This document shows, piece by piece, positions 9,755-21,588 of a stretch of DNA of 64,000 nt. A model generated the notes under the pieces. The model did no database searches, was not told the DNA's origin, and saw only the letters and a list, made by a program, of their open reading frames with translations. The position numbers and the translations under genes are program-made. Each line of letters starts with the position of its first letter. The stretch's first letter is position 1. The stretch is from Hyaloperonospora brassicae (taxonomy: Eukaryota; Oomycota; Peronosporomycetes; Peronosporales; Peronosporaceae): positions 248,001-312,000 of the forward strand of contig CANTFL010001444.1 in assembly GCA_947650285.1 (NCBI GenBank), given 5' to 3'.

Positions 9755-12700
9755 TTCCATCATTAGATGTAACATTAATGATTAAAAAACTTTTTCAGAC
9801 TATAAACGTGCTTGATACGACTTTTTCGGTGAAGTGTTTTACCCATGGTATGGTATGTTACATGATAATGATTAATGAACTCTACCTAAGTTTGATTAAT
9901 GTTAGACGGAATGTATCGCTTTAGGCCGACAAAAACAGTACCTGACAAATGGTCTTACAAAGCGGCACAACTACTCTACTAAAATATTCTCTGTAATTCG
10001 TTGTTACCACTTTTCGATAGTCAACTCGTTCATGCACGTTAGTAGGTGGTAAATTCAAAACACATGTTTGGTTGCGCTATAAAATCATGCGATTGACGAT
10101 GGTGTGATACAATCGAAACCGGCCGTATCCAAAACTATAGACTAGAAATAGTATTACAGTTGCAAGACATATCTTGACTTCCTTATTTAAATATCATCTA
10201 TAATTCCAAATACAACTGAAATTCTAGATTAATAGGACTACTCTGATACAAATCGCTTAACTACTGTCTGACAAAAATCATGCCTCCCCAAGAATAAAAT
10301 AAAATATAACACGATGTGTTGCACACTCTCGCTAAATCAGATGCATACTGTACCTATGTATTCAGTATATGGGCCCTACCTACTTTTGTAAATAAAAAAA
10401 GATATCATCATCTGGATGTCTTTATGGTCCATTGCGATATATCATTGTATTACAATGAAACAAACCACGAGGTTTTTATACTCGATTCAGAGCGCAAAGA
10501 AAATATTGATTAACTATTAATTACAAAAAACTCTATTAAGATGCTAAATCTGACAATAGACATAGAAATTGTGCTTGGCGACAACCATCTACTTCTATAC
10601 GAAGCATGCATGTATAATTATCGTGAACGGTGAGTACTAACGACTAAAATGTTGTCGTTCTTATAATGCTTTACATTGCCAATTTCACTCACATGCATCG
10701 TTTGAATTAAGAAGGGCTTAGACGGCGTTGTCGTGTCCTGCGATATTTTTTTTAAATTGAATATGTCTGATAGGTAGTAACGCTCATCAAGTTATATGTG
10801 CAATATCGTGATTTGGTTTGACCTACTCTGCAATTGTGTGAATACTTGACATGTAGGAGAACGAGGGGATGATATAACAGCTGGGATAAGGCGATACGGC
10901 TGCTATGTGAGACCATCATACGAGACGAGTAGATAAACGGATGTCATCTGAAACATTTATAGCAACGTTGCGTTGCTGTTGATTTGTATTTGTAGTATTG
11001 ACAGACAAGAGCAACTGAAGCTATTTAAATTTAGATTTTCGATATGACAACCTTTGCACAGGTGATACTATTACCGCATTAAAACTATACAGAAAAGTCC
11101 ATAAATAAAATATCCTAGTAGCATATAATTCGCATCGTTCTGTGGACAAAGACCCCTCGTGCTGCTATCTTTTTTGCATAATACACGGAATGATAAAATC
11201 TGATAAGGGTTCTGTCAACTAAGTACGAATCATTGCGTATCAATAGAAATTTATAATGCCGAGTAAATAATGTATGCAAAACGTTAGTAATCGCAAGTTT
11301 TCGTAATCACTCTATACAGGGAGATGACATGACACTGATGAAGTATCCCCGACTGTATAACCACGATGTTCAGTTACTAACATTTTGTCTGGCGAAAGGT
11401 CAAATCCATCGTATTATGTATAAATATAATCTCGCTCCGTTGTTTGTCTCACTTATTGAAAAAACCTAACTGGACACTTATAGGTCTTACCGACTGATAG
11501 AGTTGACTGCTCAGTCACCTACATTTAAAGTAAGAAAGTCGGAATCATATGTTGCATGATAATATCTCGCGACCTTCGACGGATCACAATGTAATAATAT
11601 TTGTGACAGAACAAACGTTATGCTGACTCGGATGACATAACAATCAATTCGCACCAATGATTGTTCTAGCAGCTACCTTTTCGTATCACGTAAAATGCCA
11701 TTTGGAGTAGTCGCTGACAACAAAATGATTATGTTTTCGTGCTGGTAAAATGAAAAATGTATCAAGCGTCTTTTAAAGTCCTTCTATACATATCAAGTTG
11801 CCAGTCTACATCAATGAAACAAATTTAAATACGTATATACATTTCTATTAAGAACCCATGGCGCGCATCTGAATTATATGATGACATTACTGGCTGGTAT
11901 GATGATGCTCATCACTATGGGCCAATACTACATAATTAGTATGTTTAAAGGAACATGCTTACATAACAATGTCGATATTCGATGATAATATCAGAAAGTT
12001 TGCTTACAAGGATATATCTATGTAGCGAATGAACAACTGAGCAGAAAGCTAGCAAATCTTGCGAAGTTTGAGAGCGTAAACAATCGTAATAGTGCGTAAG
12101 TTGATAACCGCAATTTTGTTTAATATTTATGTGTGATTGTATCTGACGGTCGCTCAAGGTGACAAGTCCGTAAAATGCACTGTAGTGGAGCTACCAAAGA
12201 CGTTTGAAATAAGAAGGCTAAAGGCTAAAAGACGCCATTAGTTTGTAGGATGAAAAACAACCGAACAATCGAATAAGTTTATCGAGAAATGACGCAGCAA
12301 GTCTAACTTCGTCGAGCTTCTTGGTTTTTATAATTGGGTCACGATTCCGAGAATCAAGTGGCACAACATACTAATGGGGGTTCGTCAATTTGTAAACTCT
12401 TATATGCTAAGGCGACTCGACAAGGCACTTGTTTGTAGTGATATGAATGCAAAGTGACGGTTATGTGCATATTTAGACCGAAAATTATGTATAAGTACCT
12501 ATGTGTGTGATACCTTTCCAGATTATAGGTCGACACGTATCTAAAGGTGGGCTATCCGAGTTCAAAAGCATTATAATTACTATTTTTATATTTAGATGCG
12601 AAAACAGGATACATACAATCCCAACGTAATTTAACTTTCAAAATTTACCTCTGTAACATGTGCGATCTGTAATAATGTTCGGTCGTTAGTAAAATTTATA

Positions 12701-15135
12701 GTAAGTTTCATAATTTGGTACGGTCATTAAGCTCGACCGATTGAGGATGGCCCACTAACAGCATGTAAACATATTAAGGCAATAAAGAGCATACAGTACA
12801 TAAAGAGCAAAATATTGACACTTGAGATCAGCGATTGTTGTTTCAATTTATGTCCAATATTTTGGGTTTAAGATCTAAGAAGCTGCGAATACAGGTAGAT
12901 ATTGGTTTTATCTGGTGCATGACCATTACTTTCGATATAACTATGCCAGGAATAATTTCGATGATACTTGTGTATTGTTTGCTTTTTCTTTACGTATAAT
13001 AATGAGTATGAGTCGGTTATATGCAAAGAAGTTACCCGTATTGCGTCTTTAACACGTCAAGATTGTAAAACTGCGAATAATTGTACTTGCTACAGCAGTA
13101 CATATCAAAAGTTTGCTGTGAAGATGCTAGAGTAGTATTACTAATGACGAATCGACACTATTTGATCATTGATTGCTACAAGCTACGTATGAAACTATTA
13201 AACACATCATTATCTGCCAGACACGCGCACAGGCTATCAGCATGTATATGTCAGGATAGTGTGTAAAGTTATTCAATCAGCAGATTCATTCCCTACCAAG
13301 TACAAATTACTTAATGTTTCTACACGTCTGATTTATTTGTGAGCCATATAAACTACTTGTACTATGTCAGTTTAGGCGTCCGTTTTAGTGCCGAAGTAAA
13401 ATTCGCGGTAAAGATCGCGCACCTCCGGCTTCACAGCGTCATTAGAGTTTGTTTTGCAACCGGCGCTGAGAGTATTATAATGATGTATTTTGTCGACAAC
13501 AATACTGTTCAGTACAAAATTCTAATGCATGCCAAGTGCGTCAATCAATTTACATATTTACAGTTTAATATGGCAAAATGACAAAAAATGGGTCCGTTCA
13601 GGGGGAAGACAATGTTAATCATAGTATATATTTGTAAGGTAGAAAGTAACCTTTGCGGCAGTATATATGTATTTACCATGCGTAGTCATGCATATGAGCA
13701 CGACGTCCGAGTTCGACTTGGTGCCTTGTTTCAATTCATGCAACATACTAGCGTAAACATGCTATTTAATAACATGTGAAAGTGAAATAGAGGCAATTAC
13801 GTTTATAGTATAAATTTATTTATGAGAGGGTCCGAGCGAAAGTGATAACGATTGAGACATTAATGTGTATGACATTTAAATCGAAGCACCAGTAATTTGT
13901 AAAAGACCTGCAAATTAATGATCGAGAGTGACAATTAGTCGTACACTGTTGGCCGGTTACTCCCCGATTTCCTTATTGTACAGTATACGACAACCTCTTT
14001 ATTAATATTAGAATTAGAACAACACGATTATGTATAGATAGAAGACCACATTGAATACAAAAAAGCGAGCAGATGAATTTGCCAAATCAATAGAATTTGG
14101 AGCTGATCGTCATTTAGTGATAAATTTAACACCGTGTTGGAGTATAGACTTAAAGGAGTTCTTATTGAAGGTCGATGCTCAAGCGGTAAACATAAAAACA
14201 TAATATGTACTCAAAACTGGTTTGACGAAATAAGTATGGTATGTTTACAATATCGACTATGGTGACGCTAATGTATTCAACACGCCGGTGAGCTCCAGAA
14301 AAGCGAATAACTGACCATGCAATTTTATTGTCTTTAAGACGTCGAGGGTATGGTCAATATCAGGCGTACCTACAAAGGACTTCAATCGTGTTATGGCTAC
14401 TCGTAGCAATGAGACTTCACTAAATTGAGGTCAACGGAGAGAAGGAGCCCTTTGTACATCAGAAGCTGTAAAATTGGCTTGACTAGGCGGACAAATTGAA
14501 CACTGGAAGTATATCTATAATGACGACAACGTGTCAGCGATGACGCGATATAAAAAGACAACATGACCAAATATTTCACTAGAATGTAGATTGTGAATGC
14601 AGGGAATGGTTGCTGGCAATGTTAAAGGAATGGTTGCCCCGAAAATGTACTTAAGTCCAATACACGATGAAAAAATCCATTGAAACAGGCTATAAGGTCT
14701 AAAAGAAGATTTCATAGCAATGCGATTTACCTAACCATATTATGGTCGTACCTTGTAGCGAGTGGCTTTATAAATACTATTTTAATACCTCCGTCGCTTT
14801 ACATTGTACTGCCTCTTCCGTAACCTGCTGGAAATGAATTATTCGTTCCTGATAGTAGTGGTATCGAGTTGAACAGAGAACCAGCAACATCATGCCCCAT
14901 CTGATAATATATCTGAATACTATTTTTGTGTACATTTCAATGATATAATCGAATGACATTTATGATTGATAACCGTGGACCCCGATACAATACTCAAGGA
15001 ATAACCAATAGGGATTGAACTTACCTTGCTTGAGACAAAATAACGTAATGGATTAAGTCAGTTTACTGAGAATATCATATAGAGGTATTTTAAACATCAT
15101 TTAGACAAATAATATGTAATGACCTGATGGTGTAC
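9755..15135. other. AT-rich core without genes between inverted repeats
   Basis: 5.4 kb of clearly AT-rich sequence with no frame above about 80 codons and no peptide I recognise from transposases, retroelements or cellular genes. I see no tandem repeat and no RNA gene. The base composition is unlike the gene island to the right. It could be an old non-coding transposon interior, or DNA gained between inverted copies. I saw no mitochondrial-type coding to suggest organelle origin. Confidence 0.7.
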
Positions 15136-15601
15136 GGTACAAGGAGAAGAAAAGAAATTGACCACCCGTCTTTGTTCTCACTTCGAGACGACGCAGGTAT
15201 GCCAGTTCGCTTAAAGAGGTCGGAAGGAGTGATGCACCTAGCATTTTTCAGAAACTATAGAGCTGATGGTACCGACATGGCTGACGCACGATATATTTCC
15301 GTATGAATATACGCAATGGTACCCATCACCAAACATGACAATTTAATGCGCGGCTTCGATCGTCGCACTCAATGGCTTAAGATAAGTACAAATCTCAGGT
15401 ATTGGGTGAACTAAGTCAATTGGTACAACAACAAAAATTATTGCTGAGACGTATGAATGGGAATGGTAGAAGATAGCGGACGGTTATCCTAAATTATAGA
15501 ATTTTAACTTGTAGATCTTGCACGCTGGAGGCTTAGTTGTTGCTCTAGGAAGGCGTATCTGGTAAACTTTGTTGATTTTCGTCGAGCCGATGACGGCATG
15601 G
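15136..15601 (-). repeat. 466 bp perfect inverted repeat, right copy
   Basis: Mirror of 9289-9754, with equal length and no indels. Its outer side continues at 15602-15656 into the diverged half of the repeat, which is split by the young Copia insertion at 15657. Confidence 0.9.
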
Positions 15602-15651
15602 ACATTTTATGGAAATTTAAAACAAAGGTATATTTGGTCATTTTTCATGTT

Positions 15652-15656
15652 GAAAC
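15652..15656. repeat. Target-site duplication GAAAC (left)
   Basis: The five bases GAAAC immediately before the Copia LTR at 15657 are repeated at 21942-21946 immediately after the other LTR. Removing the element rejoins homology to 9015-9288 across the junction. Confidence 0.9.
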
Positions 15657-16009
15657 TGTTGAAAAGTCGCTCGAAACTGGTGGAGTGCAAAACGAAAAGT
15701 GAATAGATTTAGGTCCTTAATTCGCAACTTCTTCGTGCTACTCTAAGTTTAATGCATTCTTCGACTATAAAACAGTAATCGACACGACGCGCATTACTCG
15801 TTGTATAGTCGTGCATGAGTAATCTACTCTATACACTTTACTCATCAGATAGTCGGACCTGAGTAATCTACTCTATACACATAACTCATAAGATAGTCGG
15901 ACATGAGTAATCAACACTACTGGTATTACTCATGGGATAGGGGCACTATTAATCGCCAGACTGTACCTTTCGTTTGTCTCTCGCTGGACGAGGCGCATCT
16001 TTAACAACA
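15657..16009 (-). repeat. Copia element 2, LTR (downstream end in element sense)
   Basis: 353 bp starting TGTTGAAAAG and ending TTTAACAACA, with TGTTG/CAACA inverted ends. It differs from 21589-21941 at about four positions. It contains three tandem 44 bp units starting at 15808, 15852 and 15896, each with a GAGTAAT word and an inverted partner (TACTCAT or ATTACTC). Because the element is on the minus strand, this is the 3' LTR. Confidence 0.95.
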
Positions 16010-16021
16010 TCACTCCCACTT
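16010..16021 (-). other. Polypurine tract of Copia element 2
   Basis: Read on the minus strand, a purine-rich stretch AAGTGGGAGTGA sits directly before the TGTTG start of the 3' LTR. This is the position and composition expected for the plus-strand primer of Copia elements. Confidence 0.65.
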
Positions 16022-16035
16022 GACTCGGCAGCGAT

Positions 16036-16783
16036 CTAAATACCCAATCGTGTATGCAAAGCATCGAACTGCACGGCGGCGATTGATATAGTCTTGAAAT
16101 CTGCGAGCATGGCTTGCGTGAGGCAATACTCCAGCTTCATTTGACCACACTCGACCTTCTCGCGCACAAAATAGTATAGAATCTCGATGGTCTTGGTGCG
16201 TTTGTGGTACTCCGGGTTCTTGGACAACGCTATCTCTCCTTGGTTGTCTTAAAATACCTTCATGGAGCGAGTTCCTGATTCTTCATCAAGCTCGCGCAGA
16301 AAGGCTTTAAGCCACACTACTTTTTGGGTTGCTCCTAACTGTGCCATGTACTCGACCTCCGTCGAAGAGATAGTCACAGTGCGCTGCTTCTTGCTACGCC
16401 AATAGATACAGCCTCCGTTGAGCACAAACACGTACCCACTGGTGATGCGTCGAGACTCAATGTGACCTGACCAGTTGGCATACGAGTAACCGATCAGATC
16501 GACGTTGTCAGACCCTGTCTAGCAAATGCCGTGCTTCAACATTTGCTTGTACGTACCAAAACACGCGCTTGAGAGATTTCCAGTGTGGCGAACACGCATC
16601 AGAGGTGAACTGGCTTAGAATTCCCACAGCTGCGACGAGATCTGGACGGGTACCGACCATCAGGTACATCAATGCACCTACTGCACTGTCGTATGGCACG
16701 TTCTTCATGGTTTGATCGTGCTTGCACCCACCTTCGCATATTACCTTGGTCAGCTTTAGTCCAGGGTCTTGTGGTGTTTTCAC
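16036..16783 (-). pseudogene. Copia RNase H region
   Basis: Three frames in Copia order. 16783-16508 has VPYDSAVGALMYLMVGTRPD followed by a TSDACSPHWKSLKRVFWYV block. 16431-16249 has GGCIYWRSKKQRTVTISSTE followed by VEYMAQLGATQKVVWLK, the RNase H core with its acidic residue. 16227-16036 has KTIEILYYFVREKVECGQ at the C-terminus. Stops between them break the frame. Confidence 0.85.
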
Positions 16784-16983
16784 ATACTTACAATCTCACA
16801 TGTCGAAATTCTCAAGATCTGCTGCACAAACTTGGTCTGTCGCATCGATATATCGCGTGGCTTGGCGTAGCGCTTGACTTATATGCCAAGGCAGACCCTG
16901 AGTTCACCGAGGTCGAACATCCCGAAGAGCTTACTTATAGCACGCTTAATCGTCGCGAGTAGGTTCATGTCGTTGCTTGCGAG

Positions 16984-17640
16984 GATTAATCGTCGATGTA
17001 GATCACCGAAACGTCATGGTCGAGCCATCACGCTTGAAGTTCACGCAGTGGTCCATCTCGCACTTGGTGAAACCGATATTGCGTATAAAATCATCGATTT
17101 TCTAATTCCACATGCAAGGCTACTGCTTGAGGCCGTACAACGCGCGCTTGAGCTTGCAAACATGGTCTGGGTGGCTGGAGTCAGAGAAACCTTTGAATTG
17201 CTAATGTAGATCTCTCCATTGAAAAGGCCGTTCAGGAACGCCGTCTTGACATCCGTCTGGTGCAAAACGAGGTTGTACTGTGCCGCAAAACTCAATATCA
17301 TAAGGATCGACGTGAATCTTGGCCCATGGTGCAGATGCATCTTCGAAGTCCACCCCGCACTTATGCAGAAATCCTTTTGCTAACAGACGCGCCTTGTATC
17401 GTTCGATGAGGACTTAGACTGTTTCTTTTAAATTAAACACCCACTTGCTGCTGATGGATTTGCGACCGCGTGGCAGAGGTACAAGTTTCCAGGTCTTGTT
17501 CTTGGGTAGCGAATTGAACTCGGAGTCGCACTCTTACTTCCACTTGTTTGCGTCGCTGGATTTCATCGCTGACACGAACGATGTCGGAAAATCTCTCATG
17601 GAATCCAAGGCGTGAGTACATTCTTCCGTTTTATATTCTT
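16984..17640 (-). pseudogene. Copia reverse transcriptase, frameshifted
   Basis: Contains the QTDVKTAFLNGLFNGEIYI block (17340-17041 frame), a downstream KRALYGLKQ segment, and an IYIDD catalytic box at about 16991-17005. Directly after this box the frame meets a TAA, because one base is missing relative to the family pattern. Other stops lie upstream. The enzyme is therefore not made intact. Confidence 0.85.
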
Positions 17641-17899
17641 CTTCAGTTAATGCGAGCATGTTCGACATGTCGTCGAGGGGTGTTCTTAAGTCTTGTGCTG
17701 GTGGTGTTGTGGTGGAGCGGCGATCGCAATTTTATTTTGACCCCGACTCTCCACTGTCATCCGGAGAACGTACTAACGTAGGAGGTACTCCGATTCCGTG
17801 CTCTGTGTCTTCTTGCTCACCTTTTGCACCCGTAGGTGGGGCGGGTATCGATCTTCTTGGTGGACTTGAGCTGAAGATGAACTTAATCGTTTTGGGGAT

Positions 17900-19060
17900 A
17901 CAGGTTGATCGAAGGTAAATTCTTCACCCGGTCAAACGTGGGGTGGATCGAGTAGAAACTCTTCACTTGATCGCTTGTATACTTGGGCACTCTACTAGAG
18001 TCGCCTGTATCGTAGGGTGATGTTTTATCCGCGAGCCTTCTGACCACATGATATGTCTCGCGATCTTGAATCTGAACCGTTAGATTCCCTGTGTCCGATA
18101 GCAGTTGGGGGGTGAGAATTGATGTTCCGCCTGGTCAAACAACATAAGGGCGAAGATTGCAAAGACGTGGGTGACTCTCTATTCAACGGAAGTCTAAATT
18201 TCCCGTTCGAAAGAAGTCGACGCGTGTCTTTTGTTGCAAATTCAATACTGTTTAACGTCAAACAAACAAACCTCAAAACCTATGACTGTTTCTATCTGTT
18301 TACTAGATCAGTGTTGTCAACCGCATGTCTATGTAATTCGCCTCTTGTATCACGTGTTCCACAGCGGACACCCGGGTGGAAAATCGCTCAGTAGTAAATT
18401 GCTCGGTAGCTGATTGCTCGGTATTAGGTCGATCGGTAGTGGATCGCTCGGTAGTGGACCGCTTAATAGTGGATCGCACCGGGGTGGATCGCTCGGGTAG
18501 TGGATTGCTCGGGTAGTGGATCGCTCGGGTAGTGAATCGCGGAATGTAATCCACACTAATTATCTGTCTACACAATTATGTGTCCACACCATCGAGTTTT
18601 ACACACCCAGATGGGATCGTGATCAATCTCTTGAGTCTCTGATTGGGCATCCACTGTCAATTCGTCGTCACGTCTAAATCCTCGCATGTTTGATGATCTT
18701 GACGATCCACTCTTCCAGCCTGCTTCCAAGAGCACCTATCTTCAATTTTCGTTATCGATCCAGTAATCCAGATGATGTTCACCTCTCTGGTGATCCGATT
18801 CTTGCAACTTAATGATCCAAGCCCTTGATCCCTGATTGTGATCTGTCAATCGTCGATCTTTGCCTATACTCCTTTTTCTGATCATTAGGTAGATCTATCC
18901 GCATACATTCAACAATCGTTCCCTACCACTCAGTCGTTTGATCCCGCCTATCGTGCCAACGGGCTCATCTCCGAGCGCGCTCCACCAATCAAATTGATCT
19001 CGCACTTAATGCGTTAGGCGCGATCCACATTTTCCAATATTATTCTTCTGCGCTTCTCCA
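17900..19060 (-). other. Extra segment with a minisatellite inside Copia element 2
   Basis: Between the end of the integrase frame (19069) and the start of reverse transcriptase homology (about 17640) there is more DNA than Copia elements usually have. At about 18385-18540 it holds a tandem array of roughly 15-16 bp units around GGATCGCTCGG, GTAGTGGATCG and variants. In one minus-strand frame these encode an ERSTT-like repeat. Around 18650-18960 the sequence is rich in GATC words. I see no other coding signal. It may be a secondary insertion or an expanded variable linker. Confidence 0.5.
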
Positions 19061-19068
19061 CAGTATGC

Positions 19069-20508
19069 TTACCCTACTTGTGTCACCCACGCGTCCGTAG
19101 CGTTTTTCAACTGTCGGCTGGGACAGGTTTTCAAACGAGTGCGTCCGCGTCTGACACTTTGACCCTGGTGCGTAGTCGACATTCGGTTGCTGGGGTGCTG
19201 CGGTCGCTGATGGTGTTGACTTTGATGCCACTGCGGCCGCTCGTTGCTTAGAGTCGTTGAAGGCAGATGCTCGACTGGCTTATCGTCCTTTGCTACATAG
19301 CTGTCTTTATCGCAGAAGCCGCTATTGTCTTCACCGTTGATCTTTTCACCTTCGTCACGTAACTCGACCGGCTTGGTGGTGACTTGTTCACGCTTGCCGT
19401 TGTCGAACGTGTCTCCCATAAACTGCAAATCGCGACTCACAATAATTCCACCCTCTGATAATTCTTCGAATCGATATGCCTTCTCGTGGTCCAATTATCC
19501 GAGGAATTGGCACAAACTTGCTCGCGGGTCCATCTTTGACTGCTTCTCTTTGGAAACTTGGGCGTAGGCATGGCAGTCAGACACTTTGAGGCTGGCGAGC
19601 AACGGCTTCTTCTTTGTCACTTCTTCATACGGGTGCTTAAGCGGATCTTGGGCGCGGGTCGGGGGACGATTGCCAAGGAACTGTGCAGTAATCACTGCTT
19701 CGCCCCAGTACTTGTTAAACAAGCCGGAGTATACGAGCATGCACCGCGCACCCTTGACCAGAGTTCGGCTAATCCGTTCGATTACGCCATTAAACTCCGA
19801 GGTGTATAAAGGCGGTAACTTCTGAATGAATCCTCGGTCGGCGCAGAACTTGGCAATTTTGGTCGACTTGTACTCGTCACCGTTGTCGCTTCGAAGTACC
19901 TTGATTTGCCTGCTGGTCTGGTTGTCCACCAACTTTACAAATAGCACAAATTTGTCGAAGACTTCTGACTTGTTTTGCACCAATTGCACCGCGCAGAATC
20001 GAGACTTGTCATCGGTAAACGTTACGAAGTACCGCATGCCACCAAATGTCGAAGTCTTCATGGGGCCGCACACATCGCTGTGTACGACTTCCAAAAGAGT
20101 CGTGGCTCGATCCGTCGTAGCTAACTGGAACTGGACGCGAGTCTGCTTGCCGAGCGCACAGCCGCCACATAGCTCCCACTTCTTCACTGACCCGATATTG
20201 AGTCCGTCATCAAGGTTCTTCTTCACGATGGCTTTAAGTCCTCCATAGCCGATGTGATCGAGTCGAAGATGCCAAAGATACGACTTGGAAGCCACGGCGT
20301 TTTGAGCTGCGCTTGTAATGCTCAATGTCTCGACTGGTACTAAGGTTATGTTGAGCTTGATCAGACATTTGCCGGCTCGAGTGTGTATATTCCACTTGGG
20401 AAGTTTGAGTTTCACCGTGTAGCCGTTGTTGTCAAAAGTAGCAGGCGTGATAACTCGTTGAAGCGTCCAATTGAGAACATGTTGCGACTGATTTTCGGGA
20501 TGTGCCAC
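19069..20508 (-). pseudogene. Copia integrase frame (largely intact)
   Basis: The 20508-19495 frame is 337 codons without a stop. It starts with the pre-integrase region (HLRLDHIGYGGLKAIV, then CGGCALGKQTRVQF) and continues into the integrase core with VVHSDVCGPMKTSTFGG, LRSDNGDEY and EFNGVIERISRTL, which carry the D-D-E residues. The 19494-19069 frame continues with an EGGIIVSRDLQFMGD block, the usual segment after integrase in Copia polyproteins. An in-frame stop at 19495-19497 separates them. It is flanked by the protease on the right. Confidence 0.85.
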
Positions 20509-20878
20509 ACGCTTGGAAGCACACCCTTCTTTGTGTCGCTTGGAGAATCCATTGACATTACGGTGTCGTCGATACCGATCGCTCGGACGAAGCTGTCATC
20601 GGCGAGATGCACGTCAACTGGGTCGATCTTCATGTAATTCTTCATAAACACCTTGGTGTGCGACATATGTTGAGTCGCACCAGAGTCGATCAACACGCAA
20701 AGGCTGAGTCCGACTTGTCTTGGACCTTCTCGACCAATAATAGATACTCACCGGGACCCTCATTTCGCACAACATTCGCACGCTGGGATCGTTGTCGACG
20801 GTTGCCGTTATTGTCTCGGATCCGCAAGGGACACTCCGCGATCCAATGACCCATTTTGCTGCAGTGGTCACGCGCCAA
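20412..20878 (-). pseudogene. Copia protease and Gag zinc knuckle
   Basis: The 20696-20412 frame begins MLIDSGATQHMS, the aspartic protease active site of Copia elements (DSGA). Just upstream, in another frame (20878-20690), is HCSKMGHWIAECP, the C-terminal half of a CCHC zinc knuckle; its first cysteine is missing in the readable frame. A frame change therefore separates gag from the knuckle. Confidence 0.8.
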
Positions 20879-21588
20879 TGTTCTTCACTGGCCGTCCACT
20901 GCGCTTCTTATCGCTTGACATGAATGCTTGGCCAAACACGGCTTCGTCGCCGCCTTGATTCTTGATCTTCATGTCTTCATATAAAAGCCGAGACGTCACG
21001 AGTTTCCACGTCAGTGTGTCGGCACACGACTCCAACGCCGTGATCACAAACTGGTACGACTCGCTCAGACTTCCGAGAAGCGTGATTACCAAGTCGTCCT
21101 CACTGACTGGAGCACCGACCGCGTCGAGTTGTTCCGCCAGCATCTTGAGCTTATTGATTTGCGCGAGCACATCATCACCTCCTTCCATCATAGTCGTGGA
21201 GATACGACGACGAAGAAAGAGCTTGTTCGCAAGACTCTTCTTCTCGAAGTGTTCTTCCAGTATTGATCATTCATCGTGCGCACCACTCGCCGATCGAACC
21301 AACTGGAGTTGCGAGTCTTCCATAGCGAGACAGATCATCGCCAACGCCTACCGAGACTTCTTCTTGAAAAGCGCTTGGTCCGTTGGGACTTGGCACTGCC
21401 CCAGATTGACTTCTCCGCTGACGACTTCCCAGACATCTCGTTCTTCGAGCACCATCTGCATCTTGCACTTCCACATGTGGAAGTTAATTTCGTGGAAGTT
21501 GTTGAAGCGGGCTGGGGTCGGATACATGGCGAAGGCTGGGGAGGAATAGTCGGCGAAGGTAGAGTTGGCAGATCTTGAGCTTATAACC
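20868..21588 (-). pseudogene. Copia gag
   Basis: The upstream part contains FNNFHEINFHMWKCKMQMVL and ERDVWEVVSGE, the typical start of a Copia Gag. The 21191-20868 frame has INKLKMLAEQLDAVG and ALESCADTLTWKLVTSRLL, the UBN2-type Gag region. Frames are interrupted between about 21190 and 21350. It starts about 60 bases inside the 5' LTR. Confidence 0.8.
21567..21588 (-). other. Primer-binding-site candidate of Copia element 2
   Basis: Read on the minus strand, the bases right after the 5' LTR are GGTTATAAGCTCAAG. They lack the TGG start that pairs with a tRNA 3' end. As in Drosophila copia, they look more like the complement of a tRNA anticodon arm. This is an inference from position and shape only. 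Confidence 0.4.

Noticed and set aside
9755..15135. AT-rich core as a mitochondrial DNA insertion
   Set aside because: No mitochondrial protein, rRNA or tRNA sequence is visible, and frames are short throughout.
15808..15939. Regular 44 bp repeats that might suggest a CRISPR-like array
   Set aside because: There are no unique spacers; the units are continuous and identical in both LTRs of a retrotransposon in a eukaryotic genome.
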